Counted from the stretch's first letter, positions 32,525 through 41,831 are shown. The stretch is 64,000 nucleotides of DNA from JBMNPT01 sp050943735 (GCA_050943735.1 JBMNPT010000007.1:1-64000), one strand, 5' to 3'. Numbers and translations: made by a program. Notes: generated from the sequence alone by a model not told the origin.

Positions 32525-33289
32525 TCAACGATTTTTTTGATAGATGAGATACAGGCCCTTGAGGAGCAAATCCGCATCATATACCACCTGCCGGCGGCAA
32601 TGGGGAACAATAAACTGGGAAATTCCCCCGGTGGCGATGGTGGTGGCGGGCTGCCGCAGCTCGTCCTCAATGCGGTCAATCATGCCGTCGATCATAGCGG
32701 CATTGCCATAGATGACGCCGCTGCGCATACAGTCAATGGTATTTTTGCCAATGGCATGACGGGGGTTTTCCAGGCTGATGTAGGGCAGCTGTGCCGCCCG
32801 GCCGGAAAGCGCGTCCAGCGAGATGCGCACACCGGGATAAATGCCGCCTCCGATGTAATTGCCCTTTTCATCCACCACCGAAATGGTGGTGGCGGTGCCC
32901 ATATCAATAATGATGAGCGGGGGCTTGTACTCCGCCAGACCGGCCACTGCGTTTACCACCAGGTCGCTGCCCAGCTGCGCCGGGTTGTCCATCAGAATGT
33001 TGAGACCGGTTTTCACACCGGGTCCCACCACCAGCGGCGGACGGTGAATGATTTTGCTCAGGGCCGATTTGAGAATATTGGAAAGGGGAGGTACCACCGA
33101 AGAGATGATGCCGCCGTCGATTTCCGTCAGATTGATGCTGTACAGTTGCAGGATGTTTTTGATCTCCACACCGTATTGATCTTCTGTTTTCAGGGAATCG
33201 GTGGCCAGCCGGGCCACAAAACGGATTTCGCCATCCTTGATACCGCCCAGTACAATGTTGGTGTTGCCAATGTCAATCGCTAATACCAT
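32525..33289 (-). CDS. coaX: Type III pantothenate kinase
   Basis: About 254 residues, catalysing ATP-dependent phosphorylation of pantothenate, the first step of CoA synthesis. It is the CoaX type of the ASKHA fold: phosphate-1 motif LAIDIGNTN (residues 3-11), the GSDLVVNAVAG segment and catalytic-site IIIDMGTATTISVVD (about 123-137), and PGVRISLDAL. CoaX needs K+ or NH4+ and is not feedback-inhibited by CoA. The start at 33289 gives the family N-terminus and follows AGGAG. It is transcribed after the ECF S component on the same strand, pairing vitamin uptake with its phosphorylation. Confidence 0.96.
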   Translation of the reverse strand: MVLAIDIGNTNIVLGGIKDGEIRFVARLATDSLKTEDQYGVEIKNILQLYSINLTEIDGGIISSVVPPLSNILKSALSKIIHRPPLVVGPGVKTGLNILMDNPAQLGSDLVVNAVAGLAEYKPPLIIIDMGTATTISVVDEKGNYIGGGIYPGVRISLDALSGRAAQLPYISLENPRHAIGKNTIDCMRSGVIYGNAAMIDGMIDRIEDELRQPATTIATGGISQFIVPHCRRQVVYDADLLLKGLYLIYQKNR

Positions 33290-33332
33290 AGGTTTCGCTC
33301 CTGTCCTGTAAGGATTTTGGGAAGGGCCGCGC

Positions 33333-33986
33333 TCAGAGAGGTTTGGTGCCGGCCTGCCGGTCACCCAGTACATGCAGCAGGGCTTTGCCCACTGCCGCGG
33401 TGATCAGAGCGGCCACAATGGCCTCGGGAACTCCGTTGAGGCCGATGATGCCCAGAATAAAGCCGTACAGCGTAGTGCCCTGCTGTGCAATTTTATCCGC
33501 GTTGGCCATGGCGTAACCAGAGCCAAAGAAGATATAAATGCCATTCATCACCAGCAGGGTGTTGGTGAGGGAGCCGGCCAGTCCCGCTACAATCAGCGGC
33601 AGGGATTCCGCACCTTTTGCCAGCCGTTTGCCCAGCCGGAACACATAGTGCGGTACCACGCCCACCAGAATACGGGGCACCAGACAGATGACCAGACTCC
33701 ACATGTTTCCTCCCGCGTAAAAGGGAGAGAACGTGAAAGAAGTGAGGGTGGGTTCAAAGGTGTTTTTCCACAGGCTGGTGAGTCCGAAGACCAGGCCGAT
33801 GAATCCGCCTTTTTTGGGCCCCAGCAAAATGGAGGCCAAAATCACCGGAATGTGCACTGTGGTGGCACGTGTGAACCCCAGTGGAATGTATCCTACAAAT
33901 GGCATGAATGCCAACGCCACCACGATGGCGCTGAAGAGTGACACTTCCACCAGCGAACGGGTCTTTGCCGTTTGAGAGTGTTGCAT
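33333..33986 (-). CDS. ECF transporter S component, probably pantothenate-specific (PanT-like)
   Basis: A 217-residue membrane protein with about six helices and the short cytoplasmic N-terminus of ECF S components. AIVVALAFMPFVGYIP near the N-terminus and the GPKKGGFIGLVFGLTSLW region match the family. S components bind a vitamin and dock on a shared EcfA-A'-T energising module encoded elsewhere. Pantothenate is inferred because it sits between coaX and coaBC. The substrate cannot be read from the sequence itself. It has its own promoter and probably leads coaX. Confidence 0.85.
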   Translation of the reverse strand: MQHSQTAKTRSLVEVSLFSAIVVALAFMPFVGYIPLGFTRATTVHIPVILASILLGPKKGGFIGLVFGLTSLWKNTFEPTLTSFTFSPFYAGGNMWSLVICLVPRILVGVVPHYVFRLGKRLAKGAESLPLIVAGLAGSLTNTLLVMNGIYIFFGSGYAMANADKIAQQGTTLYGFILGIIGLNGVPEAIVAALITAAVGKALLHVLGDRQAGTKPL

Positions 33987-34048
33987 AAAAAATTCCTCCT
34001 GCTACTGTTCTTTGAATAAAGATACAATGCATATTTTTAAGCTCTTTT

Positions 34049-34077
34049 ATTATATAGAATCAATTTGCCGATTGCAA
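34049..34077 (-). promoter_or_regulatory. Promoter of the ECF S component-coaX operon
   Basis: On the minus strand TTGCAA (34077-34072) and consensus TATAAT (34054-34049), spacer 17 bp. It is divergent from the coaBC promoter 40 bp away. Confidence 0.8.
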
Positions 34078-34116
34078 TAGAAATGATAAAAAAATGTCAA
34101 ACTTTTTGCGGGGCGA

Positions 34117-34145
34117 TTGCAACCCGCCCGGCCATTTGCTATAAT
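34117..34145 (+). promoter_or_regulatory. Promoter of coaBC
   Basis: TTGCAA (34117-34122) and consensus TATAAT (34140-34145), spacer 17 bp. The shared divergent region offers a simple way to co-regulate uptake and synthesis of CoA precursors. No riboswitch is apparent. Confidence 0.8.
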
Positions 34146-34181
34146 GAAAGAAATCCCAAAAGACGAACAGGAGGAATTGCC

Positions 34182-35387
34182 ATGTATCAGGGCAAAACGG
34201 TAGTACTGGGCATCACCGGCAGCATTGCCGCTTATAAAATGGCCACTGTGGCCAGTATGCTGGTCAAACAGCATTGTGACGTACAGGTGATTATGACCCG
34301 TAACGCCACCCAGTTTATCAGCCCACTGGTGTTTGAGGAGCTCACCGGCAACCGGTGCATGGTGGATACCTTTGACCGGAATTTTCAGTTCAATGTGGCC
34401 CATGTATCCCTGGCCCAAAAGGCGGATCTGCTGCTCATCGCGCCTGCCAGCGCCAATGTGATTGGCAAACTGGCCCATGGCATCGCCGATGACATGCTCA
34501 CCACCACCGCCATGGCCTGCAAGTGCAAGGCCATTGTGGCGCCGGCTATGAACACCAATATGTATGAAAATCCCATTTTGCAGGACAATCTGGAGATCCT
34601 GCGGCGGTATGGCTGGGAAGTGGTACCGCCTGCGGTGGGCCGTCTGGCCTGCCGGGCAGTGGGCGCGGGCAAAATGCCCGAACCGGAGGTGCTGTGCGGA
34701 TATGTGGAGCGGGAACTGGCCCACGAGAAGGACATGGACGGTCTGCGGGTGCTGGTGACCGCCGGTCCCACTCAGGAGGCGCTGGACCCGGTGCGGTACA
34801 TCACCAATCACTCCAGCGGAAAGATGGGGTATGCCCTGGCTCGTATGGCCATGCGCCGGGGGGCTCAGGTGACACTGGTGAGCGGCCCCACCGCCATTAC
34901 CCCTCCGCCCTTTGTGGAGGTGGTGCCGGTGACCAGCGCGGCGGATATGTTCCGGGAGGTGAGTGCCCGGGCAGCCCAGGCCGATATTGTGTGCAAGGCC
35001 GCCGCGGTGGCCGATTACACCCCCAAAACAGTGGGAACGGAAAAAATGAAGAAAAAGGATGGCGAACTGACCTTGGAGCTGGCCCGGACCCAGGACATTC
35101 TGGCCTGGCTGGGTGCCAACCGTCAGCCGGGACAATACCTGTGCGGATTTTCCATGGAAACCCAGAATATGTTGGAAAATTCCCGGGCCAAACTGGAAAA
35201 GAAGCAGGTGGATATGATTGCGGCCAACAATCTGCGGGTAGAGGGCGCGGGCTTTGGCACCGATACCAATGTGATGACCCTCATCACCCGGCAGGGGGCG
35301 CGGGAGCTGCCGCTGCTCAGCAAAGAAGCCACTGCGGACGCCATTTTGGATGCCATCCTGAGCGAGAGGAATCATAAAACATCATGA
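34182..35387 (+). CDS. coaBC: Bifunctional phosphopantothenoylcysteine synthetase/decarboxylase
   Basis: A 401-residue enzyme carrying out two successive steps of CoA synthesis. The N-terminal CoaC flavoprotein decarboxylase (about 1-180) shows VVLGITGSIAAYK, PASANVIGKLAHGIADDMLTT and PAMNTNMYENP. The C-terminal CoaB synthetase (about 190-400) shows LVTAGPTQEALDPVRYITNHSSGKMGYALA and DYTPKTVGTEKMKK. Decarboxylase catalysis uses the His of the first domain and the Cys of GRLACRAVGAGKMPEP. The start at 34182 follows AGGAGG by 7 bases. Its stop overlaps the ABC-F start (ATGA). Confidence 0.96.
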   Translation: MYQGKTVVLGITGSIAAYKMATVASMLVKQHCDVQVIMTRNATQFISPLVFEELTGNRCMVDTFDRNFQFNVAHVSLAQKADLLLIAPASANVIGKLAHGIADDMLTTTAMACKCKAIVAPAMNTNMYENPILQDNLEILRRYGWEVVPPAVGRLACRAVGAGKMPEPEVLCGYVERELAHEKDMDGLRVLVTAGPTQEALDPVRYITNHSSGKMGYALARMAMRRGAQVTLVSGPTAITPPPFVEVVPVTSAADMFREVSARAAQADIVCKAAAVADYTPKTVGTEKMKKKDGELTLELARTQDILAWLGANRQPGQYLCGFSMETQNMLENSRAKLEKKQVDMIAANNLRVEGAGFGTDTNVMTLITRQGARELPLLSKEATADAILDAILSERNHKTS

Positions 35388-37300
35388 CAGTACTGAGTGC
35401 AAGTGAGATTGGAAAAATCTACAACGGCCAGCCCCTGTTTCAGGGGGCCAGCTTCAAAATAGAAAAGGGAGATAAAATCGGTCTGGTAGGTGCTAACGGC
35501 GCCGGTAAAACCACCCTCATGCGCATCATCATGGGGGAGATCGCCAGCGATATGGGAGAACTGTTCCAGAGCCGGGAGACTTCCATCGCCTATATGGAAC
35601 AGCACGCCCTGTCCGATTCCCGCAAAACGGTGTACGATGAGGTGTTGGAGGTATTTGCTCCCGTCATGGCCATGGAGGAGGAACTGACCCGGATTCAGCA
35701 GGCCATCGACCGGAAGGAGGGGGACCTGGACGCACTGGTGCGCCGGCAGTTTGCCCTCAATGAGCAGTATGAGGCGGGACGTGGGTTTGTATACCGCAGC
35801 CTGGTGCGCTCCACCCTGCTGGGCCTTGGCTTTTCTGAGGAAGAACTGGGGCAGTCGGTGCACAGCCTCAGCGGCGGACAGAAAACCCGGGTGCTGTTGG
35901 CCCGGATTTTGCTCTCTGGTTCCAATCTGCTGCTGCTGGACGAACCCACCAACCATCTGGACATCGATGCGGTGACCTGGCTGGAGGATTTTCTGCGGGG
36001 GTATGAGGGGGCTGTACTGGTGGTCTCCCACGACCGGTATTTTCTGGACCGGGTGACCCAGACCACCTATGAGATGGAATGCGGCCGGCTCACCGTGTAT
36101 CCGGGCAATTACAGCCGGTATCTGGTGCTGAAGGAAGAGGCCATGAAGAGCCGTTTGCGGGCCTATCAAAACACCATGGCCGAAATTGAGCGGCTGGAGC
36201 GGTCGGCGGAAAAACTGCGCAGCTTCAACCGGGAAAAGACGGTGAAGCGGGCGGAGAGCAAGGACAAGCAGATCGAGCGACTCTCCCAGTCGCTGGAGGT
36301 GGTGGAGACCGAAGACCGGGATCTGCACCTGCACTTCACCCCCCGGGTCACCGGCGGCAATGAGGTGGTACGGGGAGAGGGCCTGGCCAAGGCCTTTGGC
36401 GGCAAGACGCTGTTTGCCGGAGGCGATTTGTATGTGCAGCGGCAGGAACGGGTATTCATTCTGGGGCCCAATGGCTGCGGCAAAACCACTCTGCTGCGGA
36501 TGGTGTTGGGCCAGCTGGAGCCGGACGCCGGGGAAGTGTGGCTGGGCGCGTCGGTGGAACCGGCGTACTACGAGCAGACCGGCGCCACTCTGCACAGCGG
36601 CAAAACAGTGCTGGATGAGGTGTGGGATGAATATCCCCAGATGAACCAGACCCAGGTGCGCAGCGCCTTGGCGGCTTTTCTCTTCAAGGGAGAGGAAGTG
36701 TTCAAGGAGATTTCCATGCTTAGCGGCGGCGAACGGGCCCGGGTGGCTCTGCTGAAGATCATGCTGCAGCGGGGCAATCTGCTGGTGCTGGACGAGCCTA
36801 CCAACCACCTGGACATCCAATCCCGAGAGGCGTTGGAGGCGGCGTTGGCCCAGTATGAGGGGACCATCCTGTGCGTGAGCCACGACCGGTATTTCATCAA
36901 TAAATTGGCCACTCGGATCTATGACATCACACCGGAGGGGTTTGTGTCCTGTCCGGGAGATTATGACGCTTACGCGGCCCGCCGTCAGCAGGAAACCCGT
37001 CAGGAGGAGGAGCGGAAGGCCCCCTCGGACAACGCGCTGGATTACCGCGCCCGCAAGGAGCTGGAGAGCCGGCGCCGCAAGGCGGCTACGGCGCTACGGC
37101 GGTGCGAGGAGGAAATCGCTCGCACCGAAGAGGAAATCGAGAAGAAAAATCAGCTGTTGTGCACCGACGAGGTGTCGGGAGATTACCAGAAGGCCATGGA
37201 GGTGACCGCCCAAGTGCGGGAACTGGAGGCCCGGCTGGAAGAGCTGATGGAGCAGTGGGAAGCCTGCTCTCTGCAGGTGGAGGAACTGGAGGAATTGTAA
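35384..37300 (+). CDS. ABC-F family ATPase
   Basis: A 638-residue soluble protein with two ABC ATPase domains and no membrane segments. Domain 1 has Walker A GANGAGKTT (about 37-45), signature SLSGGQKTRV and Walker B LLLDEPTNHLD. Domain 2 has GPNGCGKTT, MLSGGERARV and LVLDEPTNHLD. A charged linker (about 245-320) joins them. The C-terminal coiled coil (about 560-638) resembles YdiF/Uup-type proteins. ABC-F proteins act on the ribosome, resolving stalls or protecting against antibiotics, and a housekeeping role is likelier here. Its start overlaps coaBC by 4 bases, and its stop overlaps the next gene (TAATG). Confidence 0.92.
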   Translation: MTVLSASEIGKIYNGQPLFQGASFKIEKGDKIGLVGANGAGKTTLMRIIMGEIASDMGELFQSRETSIAYMEQHALSDSRKTVYDEVLEVFAPVMAMEEELTRIQQAIDRKEGDLDALVRRQFALNEQYEAGRGFVYRSLVRSTLLGLGFSEEELGQSVHSLSGGQKTRVLLARILLSGSNLLLLDEPTNHLDIDAVTWLEDFLRGYEGAVLVVSHDRYFLDRVTQTTYEMECGRLTVYPGNYSRYLVLKEEAMKSRLRAYQNTMAEIERLERSAEKLRSFNREKTVKRAESKDKQIERLSQSLEVVETEDRDLHLHFTPRVTGGNEVVRGEGLAKAFGGKTLFAGGDLYVQRQERVFILGPNGCGKTTLLRMVLGQLEPDAGEVWLGASVEPAYYEQTGATLHSGKTVLDEVWDEYPQMNQTQVRSALAAFLFKGEEVFKEISMLSGGERARVALLKIMLQRGNLLVLDEPTNHLDIQSREALEAALAQYEGTILCVSHDRYFINKLATRIYDITPEGFVSCPGDYDAYAARRQQETRQEEERKAPSDNALDYRARKELESRRRKAATALRRCEEEIARTEEEIEKKNQLLCTDEVSGDYQKAMEVTAQVRELEARLEELMEQWEACSLQVEELEEL

Positions 37301-37470
37301 TGGAAGCGTATTTTTACCGCTGTCCCAAGTGTGGATTTTTGCAGATGGTGCCGGCCTATTGGGTGGACTACGATCCCAAGCCGGTGTATGAAATGGAACA
37401 TCTGGACATGCAGACCGGCGAGCCCTGTCCGGTGAAGGAGCTGCTGCTGCAGCCCCCGGTGGAAGAATGA
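37300..37470 (+). CDS. Small zinc-ribbon-like protein
   Basis: A 56-residue protein beginning in a TAATG overlap with the ABC-F stop. It has one CPKCG knuckle (residues 8-12) and a second Cys-Pro later (EPCPVKEL, about 46). Only three cysteines exist, so a classic four-Cys ribbon is incomplete. It overlaps the next gene by 4 bases. The very tight packing supports a real gene despite its size. Function unknown. Confidence 0.72.
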   Translation: MEAYFYRCPKCGFLQMVPAYWVDYDPKPVYEMEHLDMQTGEPCPVKELLLQPPVEE

Positions 37471-38576
37471 CCCGGCTGATATGCCTGTGGAGGGCCGCTC
37501 CCCGGCGGTGGAGTGTGCTGCTCCTGCTGTTGGCGGCGGAGATGACCTACCGGCTGACAAGGGACAACACCGCACTGATGGACAGCTGGGCCCAGTGGGT
37601 GGCCATGCCGGTCAAACGCACCCTCACCCAGATCACCGGAGTACTGCCCTTTTCCCTGGCGGAGTGTCTGTTGATCCTCTGTGTGGTGGGAGGAGCGGCG
37701 TTGTTGGGGCGCTGGCTGTGGCTGGCGGTCAAACAGCGCTGGGGCCGGCTGGGTCAGGAGGCGCTGAGCCTGCTCTGCGTGGCGGCGGCCGCCTATGTGA
37801 CGGGAAATTTGCTGTGGGGCACCGCTTATTATGGCTCCTCCTTTGGGGCCAAAACTGGGCTGAATCCTCAGCCCATCACAGTGGAGCAGCTGGCGGAAGT
37901 AACCGCCTATTTTGGACGGCAGGCCAGCGAAGCTTGCCGACAGGTGCCCCGGGATGCGGAGGGACATTTTGCGGGAGAGAAGGCGGACATTCTGGCCGCA
38001 GCTCCCGGCAGTTATCAGGCAGTGGAAGAAGAATTCCCCTTTTTGCGGGGCCCGGAGGCGCCGGTGAAGCGGGTGTGGTTTTCCAAGTTTATGAGCCGGG
38101 TGGATCTCACCGGCTTTTACTGCGTCTACACCGGTGAGGCAAACCTCAACTGTCACAGTCCGGCGGTGATGCTGCCCTCCACCATCTGTCATGAGATTGC
38201 CCATCAGCGGGGCGTAGCGCCGGAACAGGAGGCCAATTTTGCGGCGGTACTGGCGGCTACCCGCAGTCAGGACCCCATGTATGTGTACTCCGGCTGGCTG
38301 TTGGGGTACATTCATCTCAACAATGCCCTGTATGAGGCCGATCCGGACCGGTGGGAGGAAATTTACACCTCTCTGGACCCGCTGGTGCGGCTGGATCTGG
38401 AGGACAACAATGCCTATTGGCGACAGTTTGACACGCCTCTTTCGGAGTTGGGCGAGAAGGTCAACGACGCCATGCTCAAGAGCAACGGGCAGACCCTGGG
38501 CGTGCAGAGTTACGGCGCGGTGGTGGATCTGCTGGCGGCCTATTATCAACAACAGTGGAAAGGAAGTACGGAATGA
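37467..38576 (+). CDS. DUF3810 membrane metallopeptidase-like protein
   Basis: A 369-residue DUF3810 protein. Three hydrophobic segments (about residues 15-32, 55-85 and 98-122) anchor it. The C-terminal domain contains HEIAHQRG (about 234-241), an HExxH zinc-peptidase motif, with a downstream Glu in EQEANFAAVLA that could be the third ligand. The DUF3810 family is uncharacterised but this gluzincin-like motif suggests proteolysis at the membrane. Its stop overlaps luxS (ATGA). Confidence 0.85.
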   Translation: MTRLICLWRAAPRRWSVLLLLLAAEMTYRLTRDNTALMDSWAQWVAMPVKRTLTQITGVLPFSLAECLLILCVVGGAALLGRWLWLAVKQRWGRLGQEALSLLCVAAAAYVTGNLLWGTAYYGSSFGAKTGLNPQPITVEQLAEVTAYFGRQASEACRQVPRDAEGHFAGEKADILAAAPGSYQAVEEEFPFLRGPEAPVKRVWFSKFMSRVDLTGFYCVYTGEANLNCHSPAVMLPSTICHEIAHQRGVAPEQEANFAAVLAATRSQDPMYVYSGWLLGYIHLNNALYEADPDRWEEIYTSLDPLVRLDLEDNNAYWRQFDTPLSELGEKVNDAMLKSNGQTLGVQSYGAVVDLLAAYYQQQWKGSTE

Positions 38577-39034
38577 TGGAACGGATTGCGAGTTTTACAG
38601 TGGATCACACCAAGCTGGAGCGGGGCATTTACCTCTCCCGAGTGGATGGGGATTGCCTTACCTTTGATCTGCGTATGAAAAAACCCAACACCGGCGATGT
38701 GTTGGAAACCGACGCGCTGCACACCATTGAGCACATCGGAGCCACCTATCTGCGCAACAGCCGGTATGGCCAGCAAATCATCTATTTTGGGCCCATGGGT
38801 TGCCGTACCGGATTTTATCTGGTCACCCGGGAGCTGGGCGGACAGGAATTGTGTGATTTGGTGGTGGAAACTTTTGCTTTCATTGCGGACTATGAAGGGG
38901 AAATTCCGGGCAATAGTCCGGTGGAGTGTGGAAATTACCGCGACCTGAACCTGGAAAAGGCCAAAATACAGGCTTCCCGCTATTTGGAAGCCATAGAAGG
39001 GTATACCAGTGACCGTCTGGAATACCAAAAATAA
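38573..39034 (+). CDS. luxS: S-ribosylhomocysteine lyase
   Basis: A 153-residue metalloenzyme converting S-ribosylhomocysteine into homocysteine plus DPD, the precursor of autoinducer-2. The metal ligands are His50 and His54 in HTIEH and Cys119 in ECGNYRDLNLE. Glu53 is the catalytic base, and Cys77 in MGCRTGFY is the second catalytic cysteine. Length is normal. The start at 38573 lies 8 bases after AAAGGA and overlaps the DUF3810 stop. With metH and MTHFR a few kilobases away it links the activated methyl cycle to homocysteine recycling. No LuxP/LsrB receptor is visible, so a detoxifying role may dominate. Confidence 0.96.
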   Translation: MMERIASFTVDHTKLERGIYLSRVDGDCLTFDLRMKKPNTGDVLETDALHTIEHIGATYLRNSRYGQQIIYFGPMGCRTGFYLVTRELGGQELCDLVVETFAFIADYEGEIPGNSPVECGNYRDLNLEKAKIQASRYLEAIEGYTSDRLEYQK

Positions 39035-39109
39035 GACCAGTCTTTGAAAAAATACTCCGGGTGAATTTGTGCAAAGTGCCGCATTTTTATGAACATTTTG
39101 TGACATCCC

Positions 39110-39138
39110 TTGCATGGACTTTTATTCTATTGTAATAT
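39110..39138 (+). promoter_or_regulatory. Promoter of the M23/LysM/G5 gene
   Basis: TTGCAT (39110-39115) and TAATAT (39133-39138) with a 17-bp spacer. The leader carries a small hairpin, GCGTTCCCC / GGGGACGC (about 39172-39189), ending close to the ribosome binding site, so translation may be damped. Confidence 0.7.
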
Positions 39139-39211
39139 ATAAGAAATTCGTAATGATTTTGTAACAATTTACGCGTTCCCCCGGGGACGCCAAGAGAGGT
39201 GAAGGCAGGTT

Positions 39212-40711
39212 TTGTTTTGGCACAAATCCCAGGAAGAAGAAATTACACAATTGAAATTGATTACCCAGCCTCAGAGCGGCATGTCCTTCCGCCAGGTCTG
39301 CGGAAAGAGTGGCCGGTGGCTGCGCCGCAATGGTTGGACCATGGGTGCGGGCGCGCTGGCGGTGACGGCGGTGATGGGTGTTTATAATGTATCCGCCACC
39401 TATCAGGTGGGGGTGGAGGTTTTGGTCAATGGCCAGAGCCTGTGCGTCGCTGATAGCCAGCAGCAGGTGCTGGGGGTGAAGGAAGCCTTACAGGAAGAAA
39501 TCTCCCAGGGTTTGGGACAGCCTTATGTATTGCAGACCCAGCCCACCTATCGTCTGGTGCTCACCCCGCGGGATGAAGTGGTGGATGTGATCGAGCTGGA
39601 AAAACAGCTGATGGTCTGTGCCCCTGATGTGGCGGAGATGACGGTGCTGGAAGTGGATGGCCAGGTCATTGGCGCCACTCAAGAGCCGGAGGCCCTCAAA
39701 GAGATGCTGGAGCAGATCAAAAACCAGTACGCCACCGGTGCTGCCGATGAGGTGTTGGAATTCAACAAGGAAGTGGTGGTACAGGAGCGGCTGTGTGTAT
39801 TGAGCGCCAGTAAGACCATTACGGAGATGCGGGCCATTCTGGAGAGCCAGACGGTGGTGGAAGACACCTATACCGCACAGGAAGGGGATACTTATTCTCT
39901 GATCGCACCTCGGTATGGCATGTCGGTGAGTCAGCTGGAGCAGCTCAACGGCACAGAAGAGGAGCTGCACAGTGGCGACGTACTGAAGGTGGAGAAGAAC
40001 GAGCCGCTTCTGGGCGTGATCAGCACCCGCACTGAGCAATATGAGGAAGCCATTCCCTTTGAAACCGAAGAGATTGAAACCGACACCCTGTATAAGAGCG
40101 AAAAGAAAACCCTGATTGAAGGGGTGGAGGGCAAGAGTCTGGTGACCGCCAAGGTAGTGAGCATCAACGGCGAAGAGGTATCCCGGGAACCGCTGGAGAG
40201 CGAAGTACTGGAAAATCCGGTGACTGAGGTGCTGCAGGTGGGCACCAAGGAACTGCCCGCTTTTGCAGGAGATTTTGCCTATCCCACACAGGGCGTGTTT
40301 ACCTCTGAGTTTGGTCCCCGGTGGGGCAGAACCCATACCGGATTGGACATTGCCAATCAAATTGGTACCCCCATTTACGCCTCTGAAACGGGTACGGTGA
40401 TATTGGCAGAGGATAACGGCAGCTATGGTCTGTGCATCAAGATTGACCATGGTGACGGATTTGTGACCTTGTATGGTCACAACAGCGAGCTGTTGGTGAA
40501 GGAGGGCGATCAGGTGGCCAAGGGACAGCTGATTGCCTACATGGGTTCCACTGGACGGTCTACCGGCAGCCATTGCCACTTTGAGATTCGGGTCAATGGT
40601 ACCGCAGTCAACCCCAGATTGTATCTGGATCATCTGCTGGAACAGCAGGAGGCAGAAGAGGCCGCAGCCAAAGCAGCAGAAGCCGCTGAAGCGCAAACCC
40701 AGACAGAATAA
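39212..40711 (+). CDS. M23 peptidase with LysM and G5 domains
   Basis: About 499 residues. An N-terminal cytoplasmic stretch and one membrane helix (about 45-62) anchor it outside the cell. A LysM domain (about 225-270; YTAQEGDTYSLIAPRYGM) binds peptidoglycan. A G5 domain follows (about 280-345), then an M23 metallopeptidase domain (about 350-475) with HTGLDIAN and HCHFEIR, the zinc sites. The tail is Glu/Ala-rich. It most likely cleaves peptidoglycan cross-links. I keep the TTG at 39212 because AGGTGAAGG sits just upstream; the next in-frame ATG would remove 23 residues without a better site. Confidence 0.9.
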   Translation: MFWHKSQEEEITQLKLITQPQSGMSFRQVCGKSGRWLRRNGWTMGAGALAVTAVMGVYNVSATYQVGVEVLVNGQSLCVADSQQQVLGVKEALQEEISQGLGQPYVLQTQPTYRLVLTPRDEVVDVIELEKQLMVCAPDVAEMTVLEVDGQVIGATQEPEALKEMLEQIKNQYATGAADEVLEFNKEVVVQERLCVLSASKTITEMRAILESQTVVEDTYTAQEGDTYSLIAPRYGMSVSQLEQLNGTEEELHSGDVLKVEKNEPLLGVISTRTEQYEEAIPFETEEIETDTLYKSEKKTLIEGVEGKSLVTAKVVSINGEEVSREPLESEVLENPVTEVLQVGTKELPAFAGDFAYPTQGVFTSEFGPRWGRTHTGLDIANQIGTPIYASETGTVILAEDNGSYGLCIKIDHGDGFVTLYGHNSELLVKEGDQVAKGQLIAYMGSTGRSTGSHCHFEIRVNGTAVNPRLYLDHLLEQQEAEEAAAKAAEAAEAQTQTE

Positions 40712-40724
40712 CGTTTGAATCGGG

Positions 40725-40760
40725 AAAACCCCGGGACGAAGATTCGTCCCGGGGTTTTTT
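40725..40760 (+). terminator. Terminator after the M23 peptidase gene
   Basis: AAACCCCGGGACGAA pairs with TTCGTCCCGGGGTTT around GA, followed by T's. Confidence 0.92.
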
Positions 40761-40792
40761 GGAATGGAATAAAAGGGAAAAGCAAAGAAAAA

Positions 40793-41221
40793 TCAGAAGG
40801 AGGCAAATCCACTGCCAAAGCTTTTGCAGGTCTCCAGCCCCTCTGCGTCAGGGGCTTCGTTGATCATCAGCCCTTCCTCGTACAGGCTGGCGCCTGCGGC
40901 ATTGGCTCGATCCTGCCAATCTCGCATCCACTGACCGTCGCCCCAGCCATAGCTGCCGAACAGGGCCAGTTTTTTGCCGCTGAGTCTGGATTCCAATGCG
41001 GTGAAGAAGGGCTCGAACTCCATCTCTTCCAGCACTTCGGCGCCCATGGCGGGGCAGCCCAGTGCCAGATGGTCGTAGTTTTTGACCAGATCGTCTCCTG
41101 CTTCAGATACGGTCATCAGGGCCACTTCCGCTCCGGCACTTTTGGCACCTTCCGCGATGGCCTGGGCCATGGCCTCGGTGTTGCCAGTGCCAGACCAGTA
41201 TACAATTGCCATTTTGCTCAT
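40793..41221 (-). CDS. Flavodoxin
   Basis: A 142-residue short-chain flavodoxin carrying electrons in place of ferredoxin, typically under iron limitation. The FMN phosphate loop YWSGTGNTEAMA (about residues 8-19) and GSYGWGDGQWM (about 87-97, contacting the isoalloxazine ring) are intact. The start at 41221 is 7 bases after AAGGAGG. It lies 31 bases after the DUF3793 gene, so the two are probably one operon read from the operator region at 41832-41882. Low-iron induction is inferred from those sites. Confidence 0.93.
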   Translation of the reverse strand: MSKMAIVYWSGTGNTEAMAQAIAEGAKSAGAEVALMTVSEAGDDLVKNYDHLALGCPAMGAEVLEEMEFEPFFTALESRLSGKKLALFGSYGWGDGQWMRDWQDRANAAGASLYEEGLMINEAPDAEGLETCKSFGSGFASF

Positions 41222-41252
41222 GGAAAAACCTCCTTGTGTTTTGTATGTGTGT

Positions 41253-41810
41253 TTATGCCGCACAGAAGATCTGCGCGATGGACCAACCCTGAGCCACCCG
41301 GCGGCACACCGCCGCCCGGCAGCGATCATACCGCTGAAAGAGCGCTTTGGCCCGATCCACATCCCCGTACACCTTCCACTGACCGGCATATTTGCAGTGT
41401 TGTCCCCGGTGTTGGCAAAAGCCTGCCACATCCTCCGGAGGGTACCCCAGAAACAGACCGATCTCATGGGGAAAGCCCGAAGCAGAAAACCGCTGGGACA
41501 GCTGTGCCAACTGGACATCCAGCGGGGCCTCTTCTTGATAGCCTGCCTTACGCAGCAGCGGCTGGACTTCCGGGCGGCTCAGATGAGCGGAGAGCAGAGC
41601 GGGACGATAGACTAGCAGCAGCTGGCGTTTTTCGCAGCCGCACACAATGCGCATTTGGATGCCTTTAGAAGCCAGCAACGGAGCCAGCCGCGCCAGATGG
41701 GCTTCCAGCTGGGGAAACTCCCGGCGGGAACAGGCCACCAGATTGGCGGGCTTGATGCCGGCCAGTGCAGGCGCACAATGCTGGGCCAGCAGTTGGTCCA
41801 ATTTGTCCAT
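41253..41810 (-). CDS. DUF3793 family protein
   Basis: A 185-residue protein of the DUF3793 family, recognisable by the HEIGLFLGYPPEDVAGF segment (about residues 117-133) followed by KYAGQWKVYGD. The family is found in anaerobic Firmicutes next to flavodoxin and iron-uptake genes; its function is unknown. Conserved cysteines (CGCEK, about 58; CRRVAQ near the end) and histidines could bind haem or iron. It heads the flavodoxin operon, downstream of two perfect palindromes. Confidence 0.85.
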   Translation of the reverse strand: MDKLDQLLAQHCAPALAGIKPANLVACSRREFPQLEAHLARLAPLLASKGIQMRIVCGCEKRQLLLVYRPALLSAHLSRPEVQPLLRKAGYQEEAPLDVQLAQLSQRFSASGFPHEIGLFLGYPPEDVAGFCQHRGQHCKYAGQWKVYGDVDRAKALFQRYDRCRAAVCRRVAQGWSIAQIFCAA

Positions 41811-41831
41811 TCTCTCTCTCTCCTCTCTTGT

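Noticed and set aside
39139..39211. Riboswitch upstream of the M23 peptidase gene (for example c-di-AMP)
   Set aside because: The leader is too short and holds only one small hairpin.
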